Shown: positions 17,861 to 25,807 of the stretch, one piece after another
Layout of the letters: each line of letters starts with the position of its first letter
Position numbering within the stretch: position 1 is the stretch's first letter
Origin: Gammaproteobacteria bacterium
GTDB lineage: Bacteria; Pseudomonadota; Gammaproteobacteria; GCA-001735895
Direction: 5' to 3'
NCBI GenBank assembly: GCA_024229615.1
Contig: JAAESG010000635.1
Location: 1 to 35,099 of the forward strand
DNA length: 35,099 nucleotides
Made by a program: the position numbers and the translations under genes
The notes under the pieces: generated by a model
What the model was told of the DNA's origin: nothing
Database searches by the model: none
What the model saw: the letters and a program-made list of their open reading frames with translations, nothing else

Positions 17861-19064
17861 AGTTGTGAATAATTCTTTCCGAATATTCAAAAAATGGCTT
17901 CCTTCTTGCTTCATTCTGGTGTAGAAAAAGCGCCTGTAAATCGTTCAAATGAGAGAATCCGAGCTCGGTAGGGACGATTTTTTCGCCGTTGTAAATAATC
18001 AACCCTTTATCACGAGCCAGATGAAGCCCGGGTAACAGGTTATTCAGCGGCAATCCGGTATTGTCGGGAAACAAACTGGTTTCGAACCCCTGTTTGAGGC
18101 GCAATGCGTTGAGCATGAATTCAAAGCACAGGTCATCCTCATTGAGCACGGTTTCACTGGAAATTCGCGCTGGACCTGTTTGCGCCAGGTAGGCACGGGG
18201 CTGTCGCAAGCGCACTCGACGTATCACTCTGTTTTCTCTGCCGAGGGTTATTTTCGAGTGGGCACCGGCACCGATGCCGAGATAGTCACCGAAATGCCAG
18301 TAGTTCAGGTTATGCCTGGATTCACGTTTTGCCAGGCTGTAGGCCGAAACCTCGTACTGTCGAAATCCCTGTTGTTTCAGTAAGGTCTGACAGGCGATTT
18401 GTTGCTCCCAGATTAAATCGACATCCGGCAACCCCTGCGGAGTCTGGTGATGGAACTGGGTGTTGGGTTCGATGGTTAACTGATAGTGAGAAATATGTTC
18501 GGGAACAAGCGCCAGCGCTCTTGCCAGATCAGCGCGCGCAGCATCCGGGTCTTGACCGGGCAGTGCGAACATCAGGTCCAGATTGATATTATCGAAGCCG
18601 GCGTCACGTGCAAAGGAAAAGGCGCGTTCGGCCTGCAGGCCATTGTGCACACGCCCGAGTGTCTCGAGGTCTTGATCGTTAAAACTCTGTACCCCGATGG
18701 ATAGTCGATTGATACCGGCCTCGCGATAACCCTGATAGTTGCGTACATCGGCGCTGCCCGGATTGGATTCCATTGTGATCTCAATCGCGGGTGCGACATT
18801 GAGCAGCGAGCGCAGTCCCGAAAACAGCCTGTCGATGGCTTCCGCCGAAAACAGCGAAGGCGTGCCACCGCCGATAAAGATCGAGTCGATGCTACGGCCC
18901 CAGATCAACTCCAGCTCTTGTTCGAGGTCATTTAACAAAGCCTCGATGTAGGCCTGTTCCGGAATGTTGTCCGCCTGGTGAGAGTTAAAGTCACAATAAG
19001 GACATTTCTTTTCACACCAGGGCAGGTGGATATAGAGGCCCAACGGTGGGTTAGTGCTAAACAC
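17859..19064 (-). CDS. hemW: Radical SAM heme chaperone HemW (coproporphyrinogen oxidase-like)
   Basis: The protein has 401 residues. It opens with [20 protein letters not shown], giving the CxxxCxxC cluster motif followed by an extra cysteine-free histidine region typical of HemW rather than true Hem[12 protein letters not shown] and the SIGVQSFND segment are the SAM-binding parts, and the C-terminal HemN-type domain is complete. HemW binds heme and delivers it to membrane respiratory proteins, and older annotations as oxygen-independent coproporphyrinogen oxidase are usually wrong. Its start overlaps the end of rdgB by eight bases, making it the last gene of rph-rdgB-hemW, as in many gammaproteobacteria where rdgB and hemW are paired. 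Confidence 0.94.
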   Translation of the reverse strand: MFSTNPPLGLYIHLPWCEKKCPYCDFNSHQADNIPEQAYIEALLNDLEQELELIWGRSIDSIFIGGGTPSLFSAEAIDRLFSGLRSLLNVAPAIEITMESNPGSADVRNYQGYREAGINRLSIGVQSFNDQDLETLGRVHNGLQAERAFSFARDAGFDNINLDLMFALPGQDPDAARADLARALALVPEHISHYQLTIEPNTQFHHQTPQGLPDVDLIWEQQIACQTLLKQQGFRQYEVSAYSLAKRESRHNLNYWHFGDYLGIGAGAHSKITLGRENRVIRRVRLRQPRAYLAQTGPARISSETVLNEDDLCFEFMLNALRLKQGFETSLFPDNTGLPLNNLLPGLHLARDKGLIIYNGEKIVPTELGFSHLNDLQALFLHQNEARRKPFFEYSERIIHN

Positions 19065-19656
19065 CTTTTTCGATAAGCCTGCGCTTTAACTCTCGCAGGG
19101 CTTTTCCACGGTGACTCAGTTGGTTCTTCTCGGCGGCACTCAATTGCGCACTGGTGCATCCACGGTCGGTTAAATAAAAATAGGGGTCGTATCCAAAACC
19201 ACCTTCACCTGCCGGATCGAGCTGTATCACACCCTCCCAGTTGCCTTCGCAAATCAATGGTGAAGGATCAGCTGCGTGACGCATGAAAACGATCACCGCA
19301 CGGTAACGCGCACTGCGTTTCAGCGGTGGCACTAAACGCATTTTCTCCACCAGCAGGGCATTGTTCGATACATCGTCGGCATCAGGACCGGAAAAGCGTG
19401 CGCTGTAAACACCAGGTGCACCGTCGAGTGCGTCGACTTCTATTCCGGAGTCGTCGGCCAATGCTGGCAGACCGGTGTGAGCGGCGGCATGGCGTGCCTT
19501 GATAATCGCATTTTCGACGAAAGTGGTACCGGTTTCTGCGACTTCGCAGACGCCGAATTCCGACTGAGGATGCAGTTCATATCCGAGGTCATCGAGAATC
19601 ACCGATAACTCGCGCAATTTTCCCGGGTTTGCGGACGCCAGTACCAGTTTTTTCAC
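19057..19656 (-). CDS. rdgB: XTP/dITP diphosphatase (non-canonical purine NTP pyrophosphatase)
   Basis: The protein has 199 residues, normal for the Ham1/RdgB family. It hydrolyses dITP, XTP and related deaminated purine nucleotides to monophosphates, keeping them out of DNA and RNA. Motifs are [13 protein letters not shown] at the N-terminus, [20 protein letters not shown] with the metal-binding acidic residues, and [11 protein letters not shown]. The start is GTG at 19656, which forms a GTGA overlap with the rph stop. The tight overlaps on both sides show an operon. Confidence 0.95.
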   Translation of the reverse strand: MKKLVLASANPGKLRELSVILDDLGYELHPQSEFGVCEVAETGTTFVENAIIKARHAAAHTGLPALADDSGIEVDALDGAPGVYSARFSGPDADDVSNNALLVEKMRLVPPLKRSARYRAVIVFMRHAADPSPLICEGNWEGVIQLDPAGEGGFGYDPYFYLTDRGCTSAQLSAAEKNQLSHRGKALRELKRRLIEKGV

Positions 19657-20360
19657 GCTCCAACCTGGAAATCGAAGATGCGCGCAATACCGTCGCGTGC
19701 CAGTGCGAGCATGTTGTTCAGTTCCAGTTCGGAAAACGCCGCGGCTTCAGCGGTTCCCTGAACTTCGATAAAGCCTCCCTGGTTGTTCATGACGATATTC
19801 ATATCGGTATCCGCGTTAGAATCTTCGGCGTAGTCGAGGTCGAGTACCGCCACGCCCTGGTAGACACCCACCGAAATTGCAGCAACCTGGCACCCGATTG
19901 GGTTCTGTTTCAGGGCGCCACCGTCGATCAAACCCTGGATGGCATCGGAAAGTGCGACCCAGGCGCCCGATATAGAGGCGGTTCGAGTACCGCCATCAGC
20001 CTGGATGACATCGCAATCGACTGTGATGGTGCGTTCTCCCAGTACTTCGGTGTCGATGCTGGCACGCAGTGCACGTCCGATCAGGCGTTGAATCTCCATG
20101 GTGCGTCCCCCCTGTTTGCCGATGCTTGCCTCACGCCGCATACGACTGCCGGTTGAACGCGGCAGCATGCCGTATTCGGCGGTAACCCAGCCTTTTCCTT
20201 TGCCACGTAAAAAACCGGGTACCGAGTTATCTATCGATGCGGTACAGATCACACGGGTGTCACCGAACTCGATCAGGACCGAACCGTCGGCGTGTTTGAT
20301 ATAATCTCGTGTAATCCTGATGGGTCTTAGTTCATCCGCTGCACGGCCACTGGGTCGCAT
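19653..20360 (-). CDS. rph: Ribonuclease PH
   Basis: The protein has 235 residues from the ATG at 20360 ([13 protein letters not shown]), which follows TGGAG; a nine-codon upstream extension has no family support. RNase PH is a phosphate-dependent 3'-5' exonuclease that trims tRNA 3' ends. Visible conserved parts are [42 protein letters not shown] and [14 protein letters not shown]. It is full length, unlike the frameshifted rph of E. coli K-12. It is the first gene of the rph-rdgB-hemW operon and is divergent from yicC, the common arrangement. Confidence 0.96.
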   Translation of the reverse strand: MRPSGRAADELRPIRITRDYIKHADGSVLIEFGDTRVICTASIDNSVPGFLRGKGKGWVTAEYGMLPRSTGSRMRREASIGKQGGRTMEIQRLIGRALRASIDTEVLGERTITVDCDVIQADGGTRTASISGAWVALSDAIQGLIDGGALKQNPIGCQVAAISVGVYQGVAVLDLDYAEDSNADTDMNIVMNNQGGFIEVQGTAEAAAFSELELNNMLALARDGIARIFDFQVGA

Positions 20361-20386
20361 TTGTCGTCTCCATAAAATGATCGGCA

Positions 20387-20392
20387 ATTATA
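20387..20392 (-). promoter_or_regulatory. Probable -10 element of the rph promoter
   Basis: On the minus strand the region reads TATAAT, a perfect sigma-70 -10 hexamer, 26 bases before the rph ATG. No good -35 box sits at the right distance, so this is a plausible promoter rather than a certain one. Confidence 0.45.
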
Positions 20393-20503
20393 CTCATCAG
20401 GTATATGTCCGTCCGAAAGATTTAGTGATTCTGTGACGAGTTGGTTAGGTGAATCGCCAAAATAGGCTATTATGCCTGCTGTATAGACTGTGAGACCAAC
20501 AAC

Positions 20504-21382
20504 GTGATACGAAGCATGACCGCCTTTGCCAGGATAGAAGAAAGCAATGATGCCGGAACGATTACCTGGGAACTGCGCTCGGTTAACCATCGTTACCTTG
20601 AGCCAGGGATCAAGGTGCCCGAGGATTTCAGACAACTTGAAGCCAAAATTCGCAAACTGCTGGCGCGCTATCTGGCCCGCGGCAAGATTGATCTCGGCAT
20701 GCGTTACAAGCTGGAGCAGCAGCAGCCGCGCGCAATCGCGCTGAATCCCGATATCGTGCACAGTCTGCGCGAAGTCGAGCAGCAGGTGTTAAATATCGTG
20801 CACGAGGGCAGCAAGTTATCGGTATCGGATATTCTCGGCTGGCCAGGTGTGATCAGTGATGTCGAACGCGACCTGACTGCGTTGCATGAACTGGCGATGT
20901 CTTGTCTGAAAACCGCGCTGAAACAATTACAGCAAAGCCGTGAAACGGAGGGCGGGGCACTCGAGGAAATGATACGCAATCGCTGTGCCCAGATCAGCAA
21001 AATTGTGATCGAGTTGCGCTCCCATCGGCCCGAGATGTTGAACGCGCTGCGCGAGAAGTGGGAAGCAAATCTCGATGAGAAGCTCAAGCAGTGGCGCGAA
21101 ACCGCCAATGAAAATCGGCTTGAACAGGAATTGGTGATGCTCGCGCAAAAGCTGGATGTCGAAGAAGAGCTGGACCGCCTCGATACGCATGTGGCTGAGG
21201 TGTTAAACGTGCTGGAACGCGATGAGGCGGTAGGGCGCAGGCTCGACTTCCTGATGCAGGAACTGAACCGCGAGGCCAATACCCTGGGTTCAAAATCACA
21301 GGACAGCCTGACCACGCAGTTGGCGGTCGATTTGAAGGTTTTGATCGAGCAAATGCGTGAACAGGTGCAAAACATCGAGTAA
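20504..21382 (+). CDS. yicC: YicC-family endoribonuclease
   Basis: The protein has 292 residues. The start is a GTG at 20504, because the resulting MIRSMTAFAR is the near-invariant N-terminus of YicC. Other conserved parts are ELRSVNHRYLE, ARGKIDL and the C-terminal VGRRLDFLMQELNREANTL followed by S. YicC proteins are RNases; in E. coli the protein has been linked to degradation of the small RNA RyhB. The middle of the protein is strongly helical and coiled-coil-like. A TATTAT hexamer at 20468-20473 could be its -10 box. It is divergent from rph and precedes the GGDEF/EAL gene by 15 bases in the same direction. Confidence 0.94.
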   Translation: MIRSMTAFARIEESNDAGTITWELRSVNHRYLEPGIKVPEDFRQLEAKIRKLLARYLARGKIDLGMRYKLEQQQPRAIALNPDIVHSLREVEQQVLNIVHEGSKLSVSDILGWPGVISDVERDLTALHELAMSCLKTALKQLQQSRETEGGALEEMIRNRCAQISKIVIELRSHRPEMLNALREKWEANLDEKLKQWRETANENRLEQELVMLAQKLDVEEELDRLDTHVAEVLNVLERDEAVGRRLDFLMQELNREANTLGSKSQDSLTTQLAVDLKVLIEQMREQVQNIE

Positions 21383-21397
21383 GCAAAAACCGTTCCG

Positions 21398-23620
21398 ATG
21401 AAGCCCAATATCTCCACTTTCAGCATCCTACTGGTCATCGGCCTGACTCTGCTGATGTTTGTGCTGTGGTGTGCGTCGCTACTGGTACTGGTCGATCGAC
21501 AAAATCAGCAGAATGCCGTGACGTTGCAACAAAATCTGCATGCACAGGTATTACAGCTTCAGCAAAAGCAGCAACTCTGGTTGCAGTCACAATACTATCT
21601 GCTCAACACGCTCGCCGAATCACCAGTTGAAAATCAAAACTTCCAATCATTTTTGGGGGGCTACTATCAGTTCAATCCCAGCGTCTGGGCCGTCAACCTG
21701 GTGCATTTCGATGAACAGGGCCAGCCGATTTCGAGGTCCAGCAAACCAGGCTGTCTGCAGCCGGGAGAAATGCACCGTGATGATTTTAATAATTTCCTGG
21801 TGCCGCGAATTTCGAGTTGTCGCATCGACGACAAGGCGCTACTCGAAATCGCCGGGCCCGTGGTCACGGATGGGAATGCGGTAGTCCTGCTGGTGAGCAT
21901 GGATTATTTCGACTTTCTCAACGAGTTTTCGGCTTTATCGGGACGTAAATTGCAGCGTACCATCGACACCATGCATGGTATTCAATACCGGGAATTTGGC
22001 GCTAAAGGTAACCCGGGTGCCCTGATCACGATACCGGTCGGTGACAAGTCCGCAGTGTTTGGGGAGCTGCACCTGGAGCTCAAGGCTTTGTCATTCTGGG
22101 CTCTTTTCGAGCGACAGGTCGGTATTGTACTGGCGATACTGGTATGCGTCGCAATCCTGATGCTGGTGTTATTGCATACCAACCTGATCAGACCACTACT
22201 GGACCTGGCTGAACAAATGCGCCTTGCCGCGAAGAACCAGCAAGACGGTGGTAGTGAGTATCGAAGCGACGTCAGACCCGGGCTCAGAGTGATGCTTAAG
22301 TATTTTAACGAACTGCAGAAAATGGCCAAGCACGACCCGGTTACCGGCCTCAACAATCGCGTTATATTTGAAGATCGATTGATGCAGGCGATACGGGAAG
22401 GTAAGCGCAGCGGACGTAAATATGCCCTGATTATGATCGATATTCGCGGACTGGAAGGTTTCGTTCAACAGCGCGGCCAATATATTGTCGATGCATTACT
22501 CAGGCAGGTTGCCGAGTGTCTTTGCGAATCACTACGCGAAAGCGACCACGTGGCACGTTTTGAAAGAAATTTGTTTGCGATATTGCTCGAAGTCCAGCAA
22601 CGCGATCAGTTAAACACGCTTGTCGAAAAGATATACCTGTCGATTATTCGGCGCTACCAGATTTATGGTCGCGAGTTCGAACTGAGTGCCTTCTTTGGAA
22701 TTGCCATTTATCCCGATCATGCGGTCGACGCGGATCGTCTGTATCAGAACGCCAGTAATGCGCTCGTTGTCGCTGAAAACAGTGAGTGGCCAATCCAGTT
22801 TTTCCGCGATCCCGATGACCAGACTGACACTTCGGGGTTTACCATGATCCAGGCCTTGCGACGCGCCATTGACAGTAACGCGCTCAAGCTGGTGTATCAA
22901 CCGGTTGTCGATCTGGAAAGCTACGAAACCATTTACCTGGAAGCACTGTTGCGCTGGAAGGATCCGGACAAACACGATATTTCGATCGAGCAAACCATCC
23001 GCCTTGCCGAACAGAATCAATTGATCAAGCCCTTGACCAACTGGATTTTTGAATCAGCCTGCCGCTTTATCAGCCAGGTCGAAACACGAGACATGGTGGT
23101 CGGTATCAATCTTTCCATGATTGACCTGCATGATCGGCATCTGCCCGAACGCATCGAAACCTACCTGCGGCAGTACGAGGTCAAGCCAGCGCAGATCGTG
23201 ATCGAGATAACCGAAGGTCAGATCATGCAGGACCCCGATGAAGTGGTTCAGGTGCTCGCTCATCTCGGGGTGATGGGCCTGTCTTTGTCTATCGACGATT
23301 TTGGTACCGGGCAGGCGTCGCTGACCTATTTGAAAGAACTGCCGGTCGAGAAGCTCAAGATCGACCAGTCCTTCGTGCGTGACATCACCACCAATCCCGA
23401 TGATCAACTGATCGTCAAGGCTACCATTGAACTTGCACATACGCTGGATTTGAAGGTTGTCGCCGAAGGCGTCGAGACACTCGCAGTTTGCGATTTACTC
23501 GCGGAGATGAATTGTGATCACGTGCAGGGCTACTACATCAGTCGTCCCCTGGAAGCGGAGCAGGTCGCGGACTGGTTGGAGACCGCGATCAAACCAGACT
23601 TTGTTCGGAGAGACAGGTAA
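21398..23620 (+). CDS. Membrane GGDEF/EAL protein with degenerate GGDEF: probable c-di-GMP phosphodiesterase
   Basis: The protein has 740 residues. Transmembrane helix 1 is at about residues 10-32, a roughly 200-residue periplasmic sensor follows, then transmembrane helix 2 at about 232-252 and a short HAMP-like linker. The GGDEF domain starts at HDPVTGLNNRVIFEDRL, but its signature is RFERN (387-391) in place of GGDEF, so cyclase activity is unlikely. The EAL domain is complete: LEALLRW (Glu 515), GINLSMIDL, IEITEG, DDFGTGQASL, LKIDQSFVRD, VAEGVET and QGYYISRP. It should hydrolyse c-di-GMP in response to an envelope signal. It may be co-transcribed with yicC. Its last 251 bases belong to a direct repeat, and its 3' end overlaps a radC remnant on the other strand. 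Confidence 0.92.
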   Translation: MKPNISTFSILLVIGLTLLMFVLWCASLLVLVDRQNQQNAVTLQQNLHAQVLQLQQKQQLWLQSQYYLLNTLAESPVENQNFQSFLGGYYQFNPSVWAVNLVHFDEQGQPISRSSKPGCLQPGEMHRDDFNNFLVPRISSCRIDDKALLEIAGPVVTDGNAVVLLVSMDYFDFLNEFSALSGRKLQRTIDTMHGIQYREFGAKGNPGALITIPVGDKSAVFGELHLELKALSFWALFERQVGIVLAILVCVAILMLVLLHTNLIRPLLDLAEQMRLAAKNQQDGGSEYRSDVRPGLRVMLKYFNELQKMAKHDPVTGLNNRVIFEDRLMQAIREGKRSGRKYALIMIDIRGLEGFVQQRGQYIVDALLRQVAECLCESLRESDHVARFERNLFAILLEVQQRDQLNTLVEKIYLSIIRRYQIYGREFELSAFFGIAIYPDHAVDADRLYQNASNALVVAENSEWPIQFFRDPDDQTDTSGFTMIQALRRAIDSNALKLVYQPVVDLESYETIYLEALLRWKDPDKHDISIEQTIRLAEQNQLIKPLTNWIFESACRFISQVETRDMVVGINLSMIDLHDRHLPERIETYLRQYEVKPAQIVIEITEGQIMQDPDEVVQVLAHLGVMGLSLSIDDFGTGQASLTYLKELPVEKLKIDQSFVRDITTNPDDQLIVKATIELAHTLDLKVVAEGVETLAVCDLLAEMNCDHVQGYYISRPLEAEQVADWLETAIKPDFVRRDR

Positions 23621-23650
23621 CCGTGTCACCAACGATGACGTGATCCAGCA
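23367..23650 (+). repeat. 284-bp direct repeat, copy 1 (EAL/radC 3' junction)
   Basis: This segment matches 25524-25807 without gaps; my alignment finds 10 differences in 284 positions (about 96.5% identity). Copy 1 is the true end of the full EAL gene and carries only the last 20 or so codons of radC on the opposite strand. The match stops abruptly at 23650, where unrelated inserted DNA begins. Confidence 0.95.
23589..23650 (-). pseudogene. radC 3' end remnant
   Basis: On the minus strand the sequence encodes [19 protein letters not shown] and a stop, matching the end of the intact radC at 25746 except for one residue (Ser for Gly). The rest of radC is absent here because inserted DNA begins at 23651. 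The fragment shows that radC once lay directly downstream of the EAL gene in convergent orientation. Confidence 0.9.
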
Positions 23651-23696
23651 GGGAGTGTTAGAAATTTTATGTCAATTTTCTAATGTGCAGCATAAT

Positions 23697-24005
23697 GGAG
23701 AATTGATTATGACAGACAAGCTGAAGAACTATTCAGCCGCGCACCGCGAGATGTTGCCTTCGGTTACACACAGTACCAAGCAATACGAAAACAACCGCGC
23801 TGAGCTATCCCATGAACCCACTCGCCAACGTGAGCGACAGATGCGTCGGTTCAAATCAATGGGCCAGGCGCAACGATTTCTTACCGTTCATGGGTCCGTT
23901 GGAAACTTGTTCAGGTTGGGCCGACATTTGATCCGTGCGACTCATTATCGCGAGTTTCGCGCAAAGGTGCTTTCTGAATGGCAGCAGGTGACCTGCGCCT
24001 GCTAA
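23697..24005 (+). pseudogene. IS6-family DDE transposase, C-terminal fragment
   Basis: From Glu at 23700 the translation ELIMTDKLKNYSAAHREM corresponds to the region around the second catalytic aspartate of IS6-type transposases. NNRAELSHEPTRQRERQMRR with FKSMGQAQRFLTVHG is the conserved segment containing the final catalytic glutamate. The N-terminal two thirds of the gene are missing. Translation could begin at the ATG at 23709, but the product (about 98 residues) lacks the first catalytic aspartate and DNA-binding part and cannot transpose. Confidence 0.82.
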
Positions 24006-24065
24006 TCAAGAACCCGGTCATGATCTCGGGTTTGGTTGACTTCGTTTCAACAACTTGACACTACC

Positions 24066-24908
24066 CTAAAAGTGGAACCCGGCAAACAGCAGGTAGCCGT
24101 TATGGCTATCCGCGACCCCGCCTTTCCAGTCGCCGTCATCCACCTCCAGGTCGGTACCTACGTGAGTAATCCCGAGTCCGACAACATAGTTTTTGAGGAA
24201 ACGGTACTGAAAATTCACTTCGCTATTGAACAGGGAACCTCGATAGGTGTCCTCTACCTCGATAAAAAATGCTTCCGTCAGGTAATGTAGCGACCAGTCG
24301 GAATTAATCGCGTAACTCATGCGCAGGCCCCACATGGGCAAGGGGGCGGTCGCATCGCCATCGTTTGTACTAGAGCCGTCCGCGTTTGTAAATTCGAAAT
24401 CATATTTCGTGACATTCAATCCCACGGATATGCCTAGCTCAACCCTGTCCGAATGAAAAAACGAGTAACTGTAACCGATGCGATACAGGTCGTATGAAAT
24501 ATTGGATTTCAGCATTTCGCCGATACGGAAGGATTCATCTCCCAGGTCGACCTCGAGTTCGAGGATTGTATTGCCATCCCGCGCTACGCTAAACGTCGAA
24601 AAATCGATTCGATGGCGCTCGTTGAAGCGATAGTACATGTCGATTCGCGGAACCGTTGCATGGTCTTCCCCGCCCAGATCCCTGGAAAAACTGTAGCCGG
24701 CGCCAATGCCTTGATTACTAAACACAGAGATTTTGGTATCGGCGTTATCGATAACGTAGTTGGCGGCTCGAAACATGAACTTTTCGGGGAACGCAACGTC
24801 GTCGTCGAAATTCGCCGCCAACACGCTTGCCGGTGGCAACGCGCATAGCATCGCTATCATAACCAGCCCCGCAAACAGCCGGAGTAATACAGGTTTCAGG
24901 TTAGTCAT
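24066..24908 (-). CDS. Predicted outer-membrane beta-barrel protein
   Basis: The protein has 280 residues. A clear signal peptide (hydrophobic core LFAGLVMIAMLCALPPASV, cleavage near VLAANF) is followed by alternating polar and hydrophobic stretches with many tyrosines and aromatics, such as YDLYRIGYSYSFFHSD and WSLHYLTEAFFIEVED. It ends in AGFHF, a terminal phenylalanine typical of BAM-inserted barrels. I do not recognise a named family; about 10-12 strands would fit the length. The gene sits alone between two transposase remnants within the inserted segment, so it looks like cargo. It is intact, with no stop or frameshift, which suggests it may still be used. Confidence 0.75.
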   Translation of the reverse strand: MTNLKPVLLRLFAGLVMIAMLCALPPASVLAANFDDDVAFPEKFMFRAANYVIDNADTKISVFSNQGIGAGYSFSRDLGGEDHATVPRIDMYYRFNERHRIDFSTFSVARDGNTILELEVDLGDESFRIGEMLKSNISYDLYRIGYSYSFFHSDRVELGISVGLNVTKYDFEFTNADGSSTNDGDATAPLPMWGLRMSYAINSDWSLHYLTEAFFIEVEDTYRGSLFNSEVNFQYRFLKNYVVGLGITHVGTDLEVDDGDWKGGVADSHNGYLLFAGFHF

Positions 24909-25236
24909 TATTTTTATCCTCGCGGCTTAAGGTTTCAATATAACCCAATGTAATCACGATTTAAACTACCCGAAAACTACTGCAATGCGGCAGGATTACG
25001 TCGCTGGCATCCCGATAGCACAGTTTAATGATGCGCGAATCGCTCGTTTCGGGTAACCGGGTATAGTGAAGAATTAACGCCTATTTACAATGACCCTGGT
25101 TGTTTTGGTTAATAGTGCAAACGGCATCGAGCAGAATTTGGGGCCGTTTTCATCGTAAATTCTTGAGGCAATTCCACGGATACGGGCGAAAACTCACACT
25201 TTCGATCACTCGTTCTGTCCATTTCCGGCCGCCAGG
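24909..25236. other. Gene-free stretch between the barrel gene and the IS91 fragment
   Basis: I see no recognisable gene, RNA or strong hairpin in these 328 bases. The part next to 24908 must hold the promoter of the outer-membrane protein gene. The right half may be the outer end of the former IS91 element, but no terminal sequence could be confirmed. Confidence 0.4.
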
Positions 25237-25523
25237 TCAAGCCGACTCTCGCTGCTTTCGTCTGAAAGAAACCCGGGGGAAGCGGTATGGATCTGGGCTA
25301 TTGTAAGCCCGGCAGGTGTCCGGGTTTATCTGGCGTTTGGCGCTCTTGCCTCGTTTCGACGGCGTCACCAGGGCTTGGTGCTTGCTGTTTGGCGCGAACA
25401 CGCCATGGAAGCGTGCCAGATTGGCTCTCGGCTTGGGCACTAACGCGACAAGTCGAGCCATGAAATCCAGTGGCTCGAAGATAACCTGGGTAGTGCCATC
25501 TCGATAAGGTGTTTTCAGCTGAT
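25237..25523 (-). pseudogene. IS91-family transposase fragment
   Basis: On the minus strand the translation YQLKTPYRDGTTQVIFEPLD followed by FMARLVALVPKPRANLARFH and GVFAPNSKHQALVTP is the highly conserved C-terminal segment of IS91-type (Y2, rolling-circle) transposases. The N-terminal catalytic part with the HUH motif and tyrosines is missing. The fragment begins exactly at the edge of the repeat copy at 25524, and after about 25320 the family resemblance fades. The open frame that runs into it from the repeat is accidental. Confidence 0.82.
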
Positions 25524-25777
25524 AGTCCTTCGTGCGTGACATCACCACCAATCCCGATGATCAACTGATCGTCAAGGCTGCCATTGAACTTGCTCATACG
25601 CTGGATTTGAAGGTTGTCGCCGAAGGCGTCGAGACAATCGCAGTTTGCGATTGTCTCGCGGAGATGAATTGTGATCACGTGCAGGGCTACTACATCAGTC
25701 GTCCTCTGGAAGCGGAGCAGGTCGCAGACTGGTTGGAGACCGTGATCAAACCAGACCTTGTTCGGAGAGACAGGTAA
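25524..25777 (+). pseudogene. EAL-domain C-terminal fragment
   Basis: The fragment reads SFVRDITTNPDDQLIVKAAI through VVAEGVETIAV and QGYYISRPLEAEQ to the same stop as the full gene, with five amino-acid differences. It lacks everything before the final 80 or so residues of the EAL domain. An ATG or GTG start may be present by chance, but the product would have no catalytic site. It overlaps the end of radC by 32 bases on the other strand. Confidence 0.88.
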
Positions 25778-25807
25778 CTGTGTCACCAACGATGACGTGA
25801 TCCAGCA
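25524..25807 (+). repeat. 284-bp direct repeat, copy 2 (EAL/radC 3' junction)
   Basis: This is the partner of 23367-23650. It contains the real 3' end of radC (minus strand) and only the tail of the EAL gene. Ten substitutions separate the copies. Three of them cluster in 25630-25658 and make that stretch a perfect 13-bp inverted repeat with the loop GTT; the same place in copy 1 has three mismatches. Confidence 0.95.

Larger units (their letters stand above)
23651..25523. mobile_element. Inserted segment with IS6- and IS91-family debris, flanked by direct repeats
   Basis: These 1873 bases separate the two repeat copies. From left to right they hold a C-terminal IS6-family transposase fragment, a complete outer-membrane protein gene on the minus strand, a gene-free stretch, and an IS91-family transposase fragment whose upstream (N-terminal) side is cut exactly at the edge of repeat copy 2. 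No complete transposase or clear terminal inverted repeat remains, so the segment is not autonomously mobile now. Confidence 0.75.

Noticed and set aside
18079-18092. T-loop-like string GGTTTCGAACCCC suggesting a tRNA
   Set aside because: It lies within conserved hemW coding sequence and no acceptor or anticodon arm can be folded around it.
20704-21438. A 244-residue minus-strand open frame opposite yicC
   Set aside because: It is serine- and arginine-rich, as expected for the complement of a helical Glu/Leu-rich protein, and has no recognisable domain.
24009-24033. Hairpin AACCCG/CGGGTT between the IS6 fragment and the barrel gene
   Set aside because: It is short with an imperfect arm alignment and lacks a T-run, so I could not call a terminator on either strand.
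25298-25789. A 163-residue minus-strand open frame across the repeat and IS91 fragment
   Set aside because: It joins antisense EAL sequence to out-of-frame IS91 sequence and is created by the junction.
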